Shown: positions 53,867 to 62,836 of the stretch, one piece after another
Position numbering within the stretch: position 1 is the stretch's first letter
How the letters are laid out: each line of letters starts with the position of its first letter
Assembly: GCF_030244015.1 (NCBI RefSeq)
Contig: NZ_JASSYX010000001.1
Coordinates: 1,488,001 to 1,552,000, forward strand
Length of the DNA: 64,000 bases
From: Pedobacter ginsengisoli
Lineage (GTDB): Bacteria; Bacteroidota; Bacteroidia; Sphingobacteriales; Sphingobacteriaceae
Reading direction: 5' to 3'
Position numbers and translations under genes: made by a program
The notes under the pieces: model-generated
What the model was told of the DNA's origin: nothing
The model's input: only the letters and a program-made list of their open reading frames with translations
Database searches by the model: none

Positions 53867-54661
53867 ATGCATAACAAAACTGCACAAGTAGAATTTGCGG
53901 ACCGAGCTAAGGTTATTTTGGAATCAGATGACAATGTAGTTGGTCTGGCTGTTGGTGGGTCCTGGCTGACTGATGAGATTGATGAGTTTTCAGATCTTGA
54001 CCTCATATTGGTCACTAGAGAAAAAATCTCCGGGGACAAGGAAATAATGATGGAATATGCAAAACGTCTGGGTAATTTTTTGTCGGGTTTTACCGGGGAA
54101 TATGTGGGAGAACCCAGACTTCTGATTTGCTTGTATGATGAACCATTGCTGCATGTTGATATAAAATTTTTAACGCCCGATGAGTTTCATTCGCGTGTAG
54201 AGACGCCTGTAATCCTTTTGGATAAGGATAGCCAGTTGAGCAATGTGATCAGGAGTTCTGCTTCGAAATTTCCTCATCCGGATTATCAATGGATAGAGGA
54301 TCGTTTTTGGATCTGGGTACACTATGCATTGCTTAAAATTGGTCGTGGTGAATACCTGGAAGCGTTTGATTTTTTTGGTTTTTTAAGGATGACTGTTTTT
54401 GGCCCCTTATTGCACGTTAAAAATGACAATTTGCCGCGGGGGGTTAGAAAAGTTGAAATGGGTCTAAACAATGAGGACCTGGATTTTCTAAAACGGACCA
54501 TTCCTCAGTATGACAAACAGTCACTGCTGGACAGCTTAAAGAATTCGGTTTTACTTTACCGGGAATTAAGGGTATCGCTTTTTGACAAAGGAGTACAGTT
54601 ACAAGAAGCTACTGAGCAAGAAGTGATGAAATATTTTGATCATATCGGGAAGCAGAAGTAG
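53867..54661 (+). CDS. Nucleotidyltransferase-fold protein
   Basis: A 264-residue protein whose N-terminus has the DNA-polymerase-beta-like nucleotidyltransferase signature GLAVGGSWLTDEIDEFSDLD (glycine-serine motif followed by D-x-D), a third acidic strand LLHVDIKF, and a helical C-terminal half. It resembles stand-alone nucleotidyltransferases related to aminoglycoside adenylyltransferases; its acceptor is unknown. A perfect -7 element TATATTTG lies at 53820-53827, without a matching -33. Confidence 0.82.
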   Translation: MHNKTAQVEFADRAKVILESDDNVVGLAVGGSWLTDEIDEFSDLDLILVTREKISGDKEIMMEYAKRLGNFLSGFTGEYVGEPRLLICLYDEPLLHVDIKFLTPDEFHSRVETPVILLDKDSQLSNVIRSSASKFPHPDYQWIEDRFWIWVHYALLKIGRGEYLEAFDFFGFLRMTVFGPLLHVKNDNLPRGVRKVEMGLNNEDLDFLKRTIPQYDKQSLLDSLKNSVLLYRELRVSLFDKGVQLQEATEQEVMKYFDHIGKQK

Positions 54662-54728
54662 TGGAGAAGTTTTGATCTTTTGCTATATTTAGATTAACCA
54701 ATAATTTGACCCAACTTGTGACCTGATT

Positions 54729-56441
54729 ATGGGCAAGCTAAATTCTTCAAGAAGACGTTTCCTATACAACGTAGGAGGATTAGCCGCCATCACTTTAGTC
54801 GGCGGCTATCTGGATGCATTCGCATTTGGCACTAGCAGCCGTGTTAACAGGAACAGTCATTATAAGGGAAACAAGGGTAATGCCAGGCTCCGTGACGTAA
54901 ATACTACTGATATAAGTGGAGCGATAGCGTTAGGCTGCAAGACCATGAGCCATGTTTTTAATGCGGACGATCATGACATTCCTTTTTTTGGCAGTTCAAT
55001 AGACGAGCAGTCCAGCGGCTTATGGTTTAATGATTCACATTCTGAGGCACATATTCCTGGAAGGCACTTAAACGCGTTGTTAAATGCGGAGGATATACTG
55101 GATTTAAAGCTTGAGAAAAACGTGATTGAGAAACACAGTGCAGCTGCTTTTTATGCTTACAGTGGAAAAATTCCAATGCCTTTGAATAGAAAGAAGATAG
55201 GAGGAGAGCCTGTGAATTTTCTGCCGCATAACATCAGAGAGGGTTTTCATGCATTGTATGCGCTGGTTAAGTTTAGGAATTCAAAAAAGGCCAGGACGCT
55301 TGCGGAACAAAGTATCGAATTCATTTTTGACAATTGGTCGCCCGGAAATGGGTGGAACAAACAGTATATTGAAAAAGAACTTGGGCTTAGCCTGATCGAG
55401 TGGAGGGGGCCGTTCATAACAGGAATAGCGAGAGCGATAGGGCCTCTGGTGAAATTTTACGATGCTACGAGGTATGGACGGGCTCTGGAACTGGCTTTAT
55501 TATTAAAGCAGAAGGCGCTTGATGAGTTTTTCCTGCCGGAAGGCGGTTTCGATAACAATCTTTTTGGTACGCATACTCATTCTACTACTTGTGTGATGTC
55601 TTCTCTGGCACAGCTGGCTGATGCTACCGGGGATGTTCATTTGCTGATGCGGGTAAAAGTGTTCTTTGATAACGGTCTTACAGAGATTAGCAATGCAATC
55701 GGCTGGTCGGTTGAGAATTGTGATCCGGATTCAGATCCGGACAGGGGAGAGATCAACAATACGGGTGATATTTTGGAAACTGCGCTGATTTTTGCAAAGT
55801 GGGGATATATAGAATATTATAATCACGCGGAACGTATCTTGCGTGCTCATTTATTACCAGCCCAGCTCAGGGATATTTCTTTCATTAAGGAGCCATTAAA
55901 CCCCAAAAATGAAAATGGGAAAAGAGATGTTGCGGAACGCCATAGGGGAGCATTCGGATTTCCGGCTCCGTATGGACACCGGCCTTTGGGCAATAAAGTG
56001 ATCTCTTTTAATTTGGATATTGTAGGTGGGGGAGTAGGTTCGCTTTGTGAAGCATACAGGAATATTTATGTTTTTAAAAACCAGGCACATTATGTGAATC
56101 TGCTTTTTGATTATGATTCTGAATCACTCCGGATCGAATCGCCGTATACCCATGATGCACTATCTGTTTATATAAAGAAACAGGCCCCGCTTTTTATCAG
56201 AATTCCCGCTTTTGCAGACCGGTCAAAGCTGTCGGCAAGTGAAGCTTATGTTCTTGATGGTGATTATTTGCTGATTACCGATCCTCCGTTGGACAAAAAG
56301 ATCACCATTAGGTTTGATCTTACTGAAACCGATATTATGTTGAAATACGGAAACAGAAAGATCAAAGCCATATTACGTGGGGACAGCATTAAAGCAATGG
56401 AAAATTTCAATGCGGATTTAACTTTTTTTGAAGCGATATAG
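54729..56441 (+). CDS. Tat-exported (alpha/alpha)6 glycosidase-like protein
   Basis: A 570-residue protein with a twin-arginine signal (SSRRRFLYNVGGLAAITLVG). The body (about 60-450) is helical with (alpha/alpha)6-barrel character (FHALYALVKFRNSKKARTLA, GDILETALIFAKWGYIEYYN) and the last 120 residues form a beta-sandwich (AHYVNLLFDYDSESLRIESP, LFIRIPAFADRSKLS). This layout recalls GH127/DUF1680 enzymes, but the zinc-binding Cys/Glu set of GH127 is not visible. Probable carbohydrate-active enzyme of the periplasm. It is the only Tat-type signal seen in the window. Confidence 0.7.
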   Translation: MGKLNSSRRRFLYNVGGLAAITLVGGYLDAFAFGTSSRVNRNSHYKGNKGNARLRDVNTTDISGAIALGCKTMSHVFNADDHDIPFFGSSIDEQSSGLWFNDSHSEAHIPGRHLNALLNAEDILDLKLEKNVIEKHSAAAFYAYSGKIPMPLNRKKIGGEPVNFLPHNIREGFHALYALVKFRNSKKARTLAEQSIEFIFDNWSPGNGWNKQYIEKELGLSLIEWRGPFITGIARAIGPLVKFYDATRYGRALELALLLKQKALDEFFLPEGGFDNNLFGTHTHSTTCVMSSLAQLADATGDVHLLMRVKVFFDNGLTEISNAIGWSVENCDPDSDPDRGEINNTGDILETALIFAKWGYIEYYNHAERILRAHLLPAQLRDISFIKEPLNPKNENGKRDVAERHRGAFGFPAPYGHRPLGNKVISFNLDIVGGGVGSLCEAYRNIYVFKNQAHYVNLLFDYDSESLRIESPYTHDALSVYIKKQAPLFIRIPAFADRSKLSASEAYVLDGDYLLITDPPLDKKITIRFDLTETDIMLKYGNRKIKAILRGDSIKAMENFNADLTFFEAI

Positions 56442-56601
56442 CGGATGATGTATCGGTTCCTTTTTTTTATTCCACAAAGTGCCGTTTAATCCCTAAACGG
56501 TACCGATCCAAGTACAATCGATTCCCGAATTGAATTCAGCATCGCAATCTATGGCTAGAAAGATAAATTAAAAATTTATGTAGTAACAAGCCTGAAGTTA
56601 T

Positions 56602-57051
56602 TTAGTTTCCTTTTGAATCTCCTGTGTCTACATAATTTTTAAGTGATTCTCCGAGTATAAAGTTCCAGCCTTTTGTAAAGCTCGTAACTGCAAAGTTTGG
56701 ATCGTCTTTAGGGAAGCTGTCAAGGCCTTCGTGGGTCAGTTTTAATCTGGTTTTCTTTTCTCCTTCTTTAAACAGTTCCCAGGTGACCACAGAATATCCG
56801 CTGTTATGTTCAGGATAGGTCCAGCTGTAACTAAGCTTATTGGGCGGGTCTACAAATAGTACTTCACACTCATGGAGGTATTGTACGTTCTCATCTCCAC
56901 CGGTAAACTGAAATTTGAATCCTTTTTCGGCTTTGAATTCTTCAAGCTCAAAGTACCATTCTTTCATCTGATCCTTGTCAGTGATGGCTTTCCAGACCCT
57001 TTCGATCTGTGCATTGTAGGTGCGTTCTACAATCAGCGATTGAGTTCCCAT
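56602..57051 (-). CDS. AHSA1/SRPBCC-domain protein
   Basis: A 149-residue START-like protein: LIVERTYNAQIERVWKAITD, MKEWYFELEEF, a central GYSVVTWELFKEGEKKTRLK and the C-terminal helix SFTKGWNFILGESLKNYVDT. Unlike the copy at 46146, no ArsR gene is next to it. The gap of 160 bases before it (56442-56601) holds a nested inverted repeat, ATCGGT/ACCGAT around CCGTTTA/TAAACGG (56452-56506), of unknown role. Confidence 0.88.
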   Translation of the reverse strand: MGTQSLIVERTYNAQIERVWKAITDKDQMKEWYFELEEFKAEKGFKFQFTGGDENVQYLHECEVLFVDPPNKLSYSWTYPEHNSGYSVVTWELFKEGEKKTRLKLTHEGLDSFPKDDPNFAVTSFTKGWNFILGESLKNYVDTGDSKGN

Positions 57052-57128
57052 ATTTCTAAGTGTTTAAATAATATATAAATGAAACCATATGGTTACAAAT
57101 ATATAGGGCACCATTTGGTTACGCAAAT

Positions 57129-57839
57129 TTATTTTAACAATTTAAGGGTATGATCTATCGATTTTGTGCCTTTCCAGTTGTCATGACCTGTGATGATATA
57201 ATTCGGATAGGGGTATCTTTGTTTCAGCTTGTTGAGCGTTTTTGGCCATTGCTGCAGATTGGCCTCACCTGTGAAGCCAAGTGTCTTGGTGTCGGTACTT
57301 TTAATTAGACACCCGCCGTAAAGTATGCGTTCTTTTGGAAACCAGATCACCATATTGTCTTTTGTATGTCCCTCGCCTGGATAACACGTTTGAAATTTGT
57401 ACCGGTCGATTGTAAATGTGGTATCGTTTTTAAATGTTCTGGTGGCGCGGGGCTTGCCGTCTTTTTTTAATATTTCGTCAGTAAGTTTTGTGCTATACGT
57501 GGGAATACGTTTTCCGTTGTAAAAACCAAAACCTCCCGCGCGGTCTTCGTGGGAGTGGGTAGCGATAATCAGGATGACTTTTTTATGGTGTCTATGTTCA
57601 ATAGTGTCCAGTAAGGGCTGAAACTGTCTCTCATCCCAAGGGGTATCAAATAATATTGCACCCTTGTTTGTAACCAGATACATCGCATTTGCTGAGATAT
57701 AGTTGCCTTGATAAAGATTGTAGGTTTTGTAGACATAGAAATTGCCTGTAAGGTGGGTGATCTCTAAAGCTGGGCGGGGTTGGGCGATGTTGTTGTAGGT
57801 GCAAAAGAAAAAAAAGCTAAGAATGGTTAGGATGCGCAT
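57129..57839 (-). CDS. bla: Subclass B1 metallo-beta-lactamase
   Basis: A 236-residue periplasmic zinc hydrolase that opens beta-lactam rings, including carbapenems in this subclass. Signal peptide about 1-19 (NNIAQ). All B1 zinc ligands are present: H95, H97 and D99 in THSHEDRAGG, H158 in GEGHTKDN, C177 in YGGCLIKS and H219 in TGHDNW; Lys180 matches the substrate-binding lysine of B1 enzymes. Cys at the second zinc site separates it from B3 enzymes and from glyoxalase-type relatives. Environmental Pedobacter and flavobacteria carry such chromosomal enzymes. Single gene without an ampR-type neighbour. Confidence 0.9.
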   Translation of the reverse strand: MRILTILSFFFFCTYNNIAQPRPALEITHLTGNFYVYKTYNLYQGNYISANAMYLVTNKGAILFDTPWDERQFQPLLDTIEHRHHKKVILIIATHSHEDRAGGFGFYNGKRIPTYSTKLTDEILKKDGKPRATRTFKNDTTFTIDRYKFQTCYPGEGHTKDNMVIWFPKERILYGGCLIKSTDTKTLGFTGEANLQQWPKTLNKLKQRYPYPNYIITGHDNWKGTKSIDHTLKLLK

Positions 57840-57896
57840 ATTATTAAATTTTCTATTGTAACGAATATACTTACGTTTTTCTTGTAAATTGGAGAT

Positions 57897-58616
57897 ATGA
57901 ATATTTATAAACTTCTGGTTTTACTGGGCCTTATGATTGGAGGCAATGCCATCGCCCAAAAAAAAGACAGTATTTATAGCTATAAAACGCCTTCGGCAAA
58001 TGGGACGGGCAAGGTATATATGGGCAGGGAAATCGCCGGTATCATGAGTTTTGATGGTATGGCCTGGTTGGAGCGCTACAGTCGTTCTAAAGAGGAGAAT
58101 ACAAATCTGGCCATTTCCAATTTACCTGTTTCAAAGAATAGTATTGTTGCTGATATCGGTGCAGGTTCTGGTTTTTATACTTTTCGAATTGCGCGGAAGG
58201 TGACAGACGGAAGGGTTTATGCGGTTGAAATTCAGGATGATGCAATTGCTTATTTAAAGAAAAGAACTGCTGAGCTAAAGACAGGTAATGTCACGGTGAT
58301 CAAGGGAGCGGAAAAATCTCCTAATTTGCCGGATGGATCGATTGACCTGGCAATCATGGTGGATGTATATCATGAACTGCTCTATCCACAGGAATTTTTA
58401 CAAGCGATAAAACGGGCGTTGAAATCAAAAGGCAAGTTGCTGCTTCTGGAGTATAAACAGGAGGACCCTGCTGTTGCGATAAAGCCGGAGCACAAGATGA
58501 GTGTTAGGCAAATAGAGAAGGAGTTGGCTGTTAATGGTTTTCATCTGGTCCAGAATGGTCAGTTTATGCCCATACAACACTTTCTTGTTTTTGAAAAGGT
58601 ACTTAGACAAGATTGA
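57897..58616 (+). CDS. Class I SAM-dependent methyltransferase with signal peptide
   Basis: A 239-residue methyltransferase: motif I VADIGAGSGFYTFRIA, acidic VYAVEIQDD, and DLAIMVDVYHELLYPQEFLQ with LLLLEYKQED. The first 20 residues (LLVLLGLMIGGNAIAQ) form a typical signal peptide with AIAQ cleavage, which is odd because SAM is cytoplasmic. A segment before motif I (YMGREIAGIMSFDGMAWLER) is shared by a group of such exported-looking methyltransferases. It diverges from the beta-lactamase gene with a gap of 57 bases and overlaps the next convergent gene by 14 bases. Confidence 0.85.
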   Translation: MNIYKLLVLLGLMIGGNAIAQKKDSIYSYKTPSANGTGKVYMGREIAGIMSFDGMAWLERYSRSKEENTNLAISNLPVSKNSIVADIGAGSGFYTFRIARKVTDGRVYAVEIQDDAIAYLKKRTAELKTGNVTVIKGAEKSPNLPDGSIDLAIMVDVYHELLYPQEFLQAIKRALKSKGKLLLLEYKQEDPAVAIKPEHKMSVRQIEKELAVNGFHLVQNGQFMPIQHFLVFEKVLRQD

Positions 58617-59259
58617 CGCTGACTGTTTCCATAATTTCCGTTGCGTTGGCATAAACCATAAAATGCCCTCCGCCTTCAATAAGGATGTCCGGTTTGGTAT
58701 ACTTGTGTGGTAGTATGTTGTCTGCTGTCCCATGTATTTGGGTGATATTGGATGGGAGCTCGGTATTTCTCCATTTGAGTATGGCTGTTAGTGCCCATTT
58801 GATGAAAACAGGATCGCTGTCTATAATCAGTTGTTTGAGTAATGCTTTTTCTTCCTCAGTTTTGGCACCAAGAAATCTTAAGCCAATAGTGTTGCCTTTT
58901 TTCAGGAAGTCCAGCGGGACAAGTTTTTGCAAGTTTAAACCGCCGCTTGCACGGTAATACCACGGCAGGTCTTTAAAAACTGGTATACTGGATATCAGGA
59001 AGGTGTGAACGGGGTTTAGTTTCTTTGCTATTTCTGTAGCCAGCATGCCTCCGAACGATAAGCCCATCAGGTAAAATGGGGTAGAGGTATCGATATTAAG
59101 TGATAATCTGTCAGCGTAATGTATGAGAGATTCATTGCGTAATGCTGAGACCCAGTCAAGGTGTACCAGCTCAAATTGTGCCGGGAATTTTAGTTTGCTA
59201 AAGGCTCGTCTATCGGCACCGAGCCCACTGATAAAATAGATTTTACGCTGCTGTTTCAT
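58603..59259 (-). CDS. Alpha/beta-hydrolase
   Basis: A 218-residue alpha/beta-hydrolase: IYFISGLGADRRAFSKLKF, nucleophile Ser in LMGLSFGGMLA, acid in IHGTADNILP and catalytic His in GGGHFMVY. No signal peptide, so cytoplasmic. The start at 59259 is set by homology and overlaps the stop of the MFS gene by four bases, showing co-transcription and coupling. Substrate unknown. Confidence 0.85.
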   Translation of the reverse strand: MKQQRKIYFISGLGADRRAFSKLKFPAQFELVHLDWVSALRNESLIHYADRLSLNIDTSTPFYLMGLSFGGMLATEIAKKLNPVHTFLISSIPVFKDLPWYYRASGGLNLQKLVPLDFLKKGNTIGLRFLGAKTEEEKALLKQLIIDSDPVFIKWALTAILKWRNTELPSNITQIHGTADNILPHKYTKPDILIEGGGHFMVYANATEIMETVSVNLV

Positions 59260-60464
59260 GTCGTTGTTTTTATTGTTTTGTACATGTATGCGCAGAATAA
59301 CAGCAAACAGCTCAGCAGCACCCATAACAAGTTATATCCATACCTTTCAGCGATAAAAAAGCCTGCTGTTGGGCCCACTACCTGTGCGATTGACCAGCAA
59401 AGCATGTATCCCGCGGCATATTGGCCTCTATTAAATTCACTGGCCCTGCTCATTACAAAAGTATTGATAAAGGGCAGGGCGAACATTTCGCCTATGGTGA
59501 AAAAGATCATAGACAGCGCACCCAGCAGTGTGGGTGCAGGAAAAGGAAGTAGCAGCACGAGAAAAGAACCGGCAATAAAAAATACCCCGATAATAATGAA
59601 AAAGACTGGTGATCGTTTATTTTCAATTTTATGGATCATCACCATTTCAAATATGGCAATGATGATTCCGTTAAGACCAAGAATAAGTCCGATCAGAAAT
59701 TCATCTACCTTCCAGACTTGTTTCAAAAAAACAGGCACAACTCTAAACATCAGGAAAAAGCAAACTACAAATAACGTACTCATTAACAGGAATTTAATGA
59801 ATATCCAGTCTTCCCAGGGTTTTCTGACTATAATTCCTTTTACCTTTTCTTGTACTGCTTTCCGGTAACCTTTGATTCTTGGCAGGAAAAACAGAATACC
59901 CAAACCCGCCAGGATGCTTACAGTTCCGTCTACATAGAAAAGTAACCTGTAATCGTAGGATGCTATAATACCACCCAAACTTACCCCAACAGCCCAGCCT
60001 ATATTGGTTGCAAGTCTGTTTAAGGAATATGAACGAGTCTGGAGATCTGGTTTTGCATATGCTGCTATAGCCGCAAAATTGGCTGGCCTGAATGATTCTG
60101 AGAAAAAACTGATCACTACTGCAAGTACGCAAAGGGTATGAAAATGCGTTATACTTGCAAAAAAGATAAAGAATATACCACTTACTACTGACGCGACTAT
60201 CTGCACAGGCCTGAAGCCGATGACGTCGGTCAGTTTACCTCCTGCGGCAGCGCCGAGAATTGATCCCAGACCAAACAGTGTTATGATAAAACCTGCATCG
60301 GAAGCGGAACGGTGCAGGGACTGTGTGACAAATAAACCCATGAATGGCACCGCCATGTATCCGCTGCGGTTGATGAGCATCACAAGACTGAGTACCCAGG
60401 TTTCCCGGCTTAGTCCTGTAAATGAATTTTTATAATTAGCAGATATTTCTTTGAGTAGTGACAT
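59256..60464 (-). CDS. MFS transporter
   Basis: A 402-residue major-facilitator protein with 12 predicted membrane helices. Motif A-like GKLTDVIGFRPVQIV follows helix 2, and the C-terminal half has EFNRGQYAAGYMLCWSIAQV. It belongs to the drug/proton-antiporter-like group related to MdtH or YfcJ-type exporters; substrate unknown. The ATG at 60464 is preferred to a TTG upstream. It precedes and overlaps the hydrolase gene, suggesting paired handling of the same compound. Confidence 0.9.
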   Translation of the reverse strand: MSLLKEISANYKNSFTGLSRETWVLSLVMLINRSGYMAVPFMGLFVTQSLHRSASDAGFIITLFGLGSILGAAAGGKLTDVIGFRPVQIVASVVSGIFFIFFASITHFHTLCVLAVVISFFSESFRPANFAAIAAYAKPDLQTRSYSLNRLATNIGWAVGVSLGGIIASYDYRLLFYVDGTVSILAGLGILFFLPRIKGYRKAVQEKVKGIIVRKPWEDWIFIKFLLMSTLFVVCFFLMFRVVPVFLKQVWKVDEFLIGLILGLNGIIIAIFEMVMIHKIENKRSPVFFIIIGVFFIAGSFLVLLLPFPAPTLLGALSMIFFTIGEMFALPFINTFVMSRASEFNRGQYAAGYMLCWSIAQVVGPTAGFFIAERYGYNLLWVLLSCLLLFCAYMYKTIKTTT

Positions 60465-60525
60465 GATATTGAAATCGCGCAAAGTAACGGAATTTGGCTT
60501 ACAATAGCTATCGGCTATTCGCGTA

Positions 60526-60742
60526 CTATTTGGTTTTCTTTATGGGACCGATGTACTTTTTGGCCATGACCACATTAGCGAATTTGATATGGTGCCTGGG
60601 GATCGTTATTTATCATGTCGTTTCCGTAACAACGATTACCTTTTGTGCTTTTTGAATCTCCCCAATAGAGGTATGTGTCCATGTTGGATTCGTCAATCGG
60701 CTCGTAGGCTATAGAGAGTACTAAAAAATACTCCGGATTGTA
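60526..60742 (-). pseudogene. Decayed gene fragment with frameshift
   Basis: The reverse strand carries about 55 coding-like codons without a start (EYFLVLSIAYEPIDESNMDT, then YLYWGDSKSTKGNRCYGNDM and PQAPYQIR). A shift into another frame continues smoothly as FANVVMAKKYIGPIKKTK to the stop at 60526. The two parts read as one protein C-terminus broken by a one-base indel near 60590. I do not recognise the family; the front of the gene is missing. Confidence 0.5.
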
Positions 60743-60750
60743 TTATGTCA

Positions 60751-62637
60751 TTAAGATCGGGTTGCTTTATAAAGGTTTTTTCCTTTGACCATCATTTTCA
60801 TCCTCTGTCTTTTTAAAGACAGATTGATACCTGCTTCTTTGCGTTCGCGTATTTGGATCTTATAAGCTTTGAGAATGTCTTTGTAGGTCAATACACCAAT
60901 GATCTTTTGCCCGGTTTCAGATATCACCGGAATGATCTCTTCCTGAAGTTCAGACATTAACTCAACCGCTTTGGAGAGACTTTCATTAGCCCTTATGGCA
61001 CAATCTGGTTTTTTTGTGATCGAGGATACTGGTTTTTCCGGATTGACTTTGCTTCCGTACAGACCGACTATGGCTACTGTTCCCAAAAAATCCCCCTGAC
61101 TGTCAACAACCAGGATGTGTGTATCCAGAAGGGTGCGTGCTTCTAAAATCTTGCGTATTTCACAGATCAGCGTTTCCTGAGTTATTATGAGTGATTTTTT
61201 TGAAATGATCTGACCGGCAGACAGTTTTCTCAGGATGTCCGGTTCATATGCATCCGGGGTATATATCCCTCTTCTTGCTATTTTTTCTGTCATGATGGTG
61301 TTTTCCATGAAGAAGAAGGAAATGAGGTAAGATGCCGTACAGGCACCAAGAAGCGGGAGTAGGGCGGCGGGTTGCATGGTTGCCTCGAGGGCAAAGGCAA
61401 TGCTGGTCAGATATGCACGCGATGCGCCTGCAAACATAGCTGACATGCCGATCAGGGCTGCCATTGACAGATTGATGTCCGCTGAGGGAAAAATAAGCAT
61501 GATTACCGAGCCTGCAATCGCGCCACAGGCACCGCCGATAGTTAATAAAGGGGCTAGTGTACCGCCAGATGTCCCGCTGCCGAGTGCAATTGCCCAGGAA
61601 ATAAATTTAAATAGTGACAAGCTTAACAGAAGTGTCAATGTGACGTTTCCTGAAAGCACATTGATGATGTTGTCATAACCTACTCCGAGTGTATTGGGCT
61701 GATAATAACCGATAAGTCCTACACAAAGGCCACCGAGGGCAGGCCACCACATCCAGTGTACCGGAAGTTTTTCAAAAGCATCTTCTACATAGTAAACAGC
61801 TTTGGTAAGTACAAGTGACAAAAAACCTATAAAGATGCCTATAAAGCTATAAATCCCAAGTGCAAAATTACCGGGTATGCTCAAATTTGGCATTGGAAAT
61901 ACCGGTCCGGATTCGAATAAAAAGTGATGCCCTGCTGAGCCTGTAATACAAGCTAGTGCTACAGGAAGAATCGCCTTGGGTGAAAACTCAAAAAGTAATA
62001 GTTCGACGGCAAGAAATATTGCGGCTATAGGTGTGCCGAATATGGCTGACATACCGGCTGTTGCACCTGCTGCAAGGATTACTTTTCGTTCACTCGATGT
62101 AATTCTGAAAAGTTGGCCGAGTGTGGAGCCTAATGCTCCTCCGGTAGCAATAATGGGGCCTTCTGCGCCAAATGGGCCTCCTGTGCCTATGGCTATCGCT
62201 GAGGATATTGGTTTTAGAAAAGCTATTATGGGTTTTATTTTACTGTCATTTACCAGGATCTGTTCCATTGCTTCTGGTATCCCATGACCCCTGATGGCTT
62301 TTGAGCCATAAAGAGCCATAAACCCAACAATAAGACCGCCAATGGCGGGAATCAGAATTACCCACCAACCCAGGTGATTTTGGGCAGGGCTGCGAAAGTT
62401 TACATCGGCAATGCCGTAAAAAGACAAATTGGTAACCAGATCGATCAGGTAGATCAGCAATTTTGCGATAAAGCTGATGGCAATTGCGACTATGATGGAA
62501 AGAATTGAAATGCGGATCAGTCTTTTTTTTAAAATAAGACTTTGATTTTTGCCATTTTCCTGGTGATTTAAATAATCTAAAGATAGTGAGATAGGAATCC
62601 CATTGTTAAAATCTGTTCTTTTCATAAAGATGTCCAT
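60751..62637 (-). CDS. CLC-family chloride channel/transporter with CBS domains
   Basis: A 628-residue CLC protein with about 10-12 membrane helices and selectivity motifs GHGIPEA, GGPFGAEGPII (gating Glu) and GSGTSGGTLAPLL, followed by a pair of CBS domains (about 470-600, LVVDSQGDFLGTVAIVGL and PVISETGQKIIGVLTYKDIL) that usually bind adenine nucleotides. The conserved GSGIP serine is replaced by His (GHGIP), so ion preference may differ. Divergent from the FNR-like regulator across 199 bases that contain candidate operators. Confidence 0.93.
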   Translation of the reverse strand: MDIFMKRTDFNNGIPISLSLDYLNHQENGKNQSLILKKRLIRISILSIIVAIAISFIAKLLIYLIDLVTNLSFYGIADVNFRSPAQNHLGWWVILIPAIGGLIVGFMALYGSKAIRGHGIPEAMEQILVNDSKIKPIIAFLKPISSAIAIGTGGPFGAEGPIIATGGALGSTLGQLFRITSSERKVILAAGATAGMSAIFGTPIAAIFLAVELLLFEFSPKAILPVALACITGSAGHHFLFESGPVFPMPNLSIPGNFALGIYSFIGIFIGFLSLVLTKAVYYVEDAFEKLPVHWMWWPALGGLCVGLIGYYQPNTLGVGYDNIINVLSGNVTLTLLLSLSLFKFISWAIALGSGTSGGTLAPLLTIGGACGAIAGSVIMLIFPSADINLSMAALIGMSAMFAGASRAYLTSIAFALEATMQPAALLPLLGACTASYLISFFFMENTIMTEKIARRGIYTPDAYEPDILRKLSAGQIISKKSLIITQETLICEIRKILEARTLLDTHILVVDSQGDFLGTVAIVGLYGSKVNPEKPVSSITKKPDCAIRANESLSKAVELMSELQEEIIPVISETGQKIIGVLTYKDILKAYKIQIRERKEAGINLSLKRQRMKMMVKGKNLYKATRS

Positions 62638-62744
62638 TTGCAAACGACGCGAGATGTGCCTTTGAGTTTTGGCAGTGCAAAGGTATTTATATTGTTTATT
62701 AAATAAAAATTATATTTATCATTGGATTTAATATCTATTTTTTG

Positions 62745-62760
62745 TTGCTTATACAATATT
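62745..62760. promoter_or_regulatory. Candidate operator between clc and the FNR-like gene
   Basis: TTGCTTATACAATATT matches TTGTTTATGCAATATT at 63845-63860 in 14 of 16 positions. A further ATATTGTTTAT half-site lies at 62689-62699, near the clc start. The region lies between two divergent genes, one of them a Crp/Fnr-type regulator. Function inferred. Confidence 0.4.
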
Positions 62761-62836
62761 ATTCCATTCAACAGTAATGTGGTATTTTATGAATTAGATT
62801 TCAGTTATTTGATATAATTGATGCAAATTAGCCCTT

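Noticed and set aside
56452..56506. Nested inverted repeat before the AHSA1 gene, considered as a terminator
   Set aside because: The T run lies inside the loop rather than after the stem on the + strand, and no T run follows on the minus strand.
59278..59868. A 196-codon forward open frame across the MFS gene
   Set aside because: The opposite strand encodes a clear 12-helix transporter; the forward frame has no recognisable domain.
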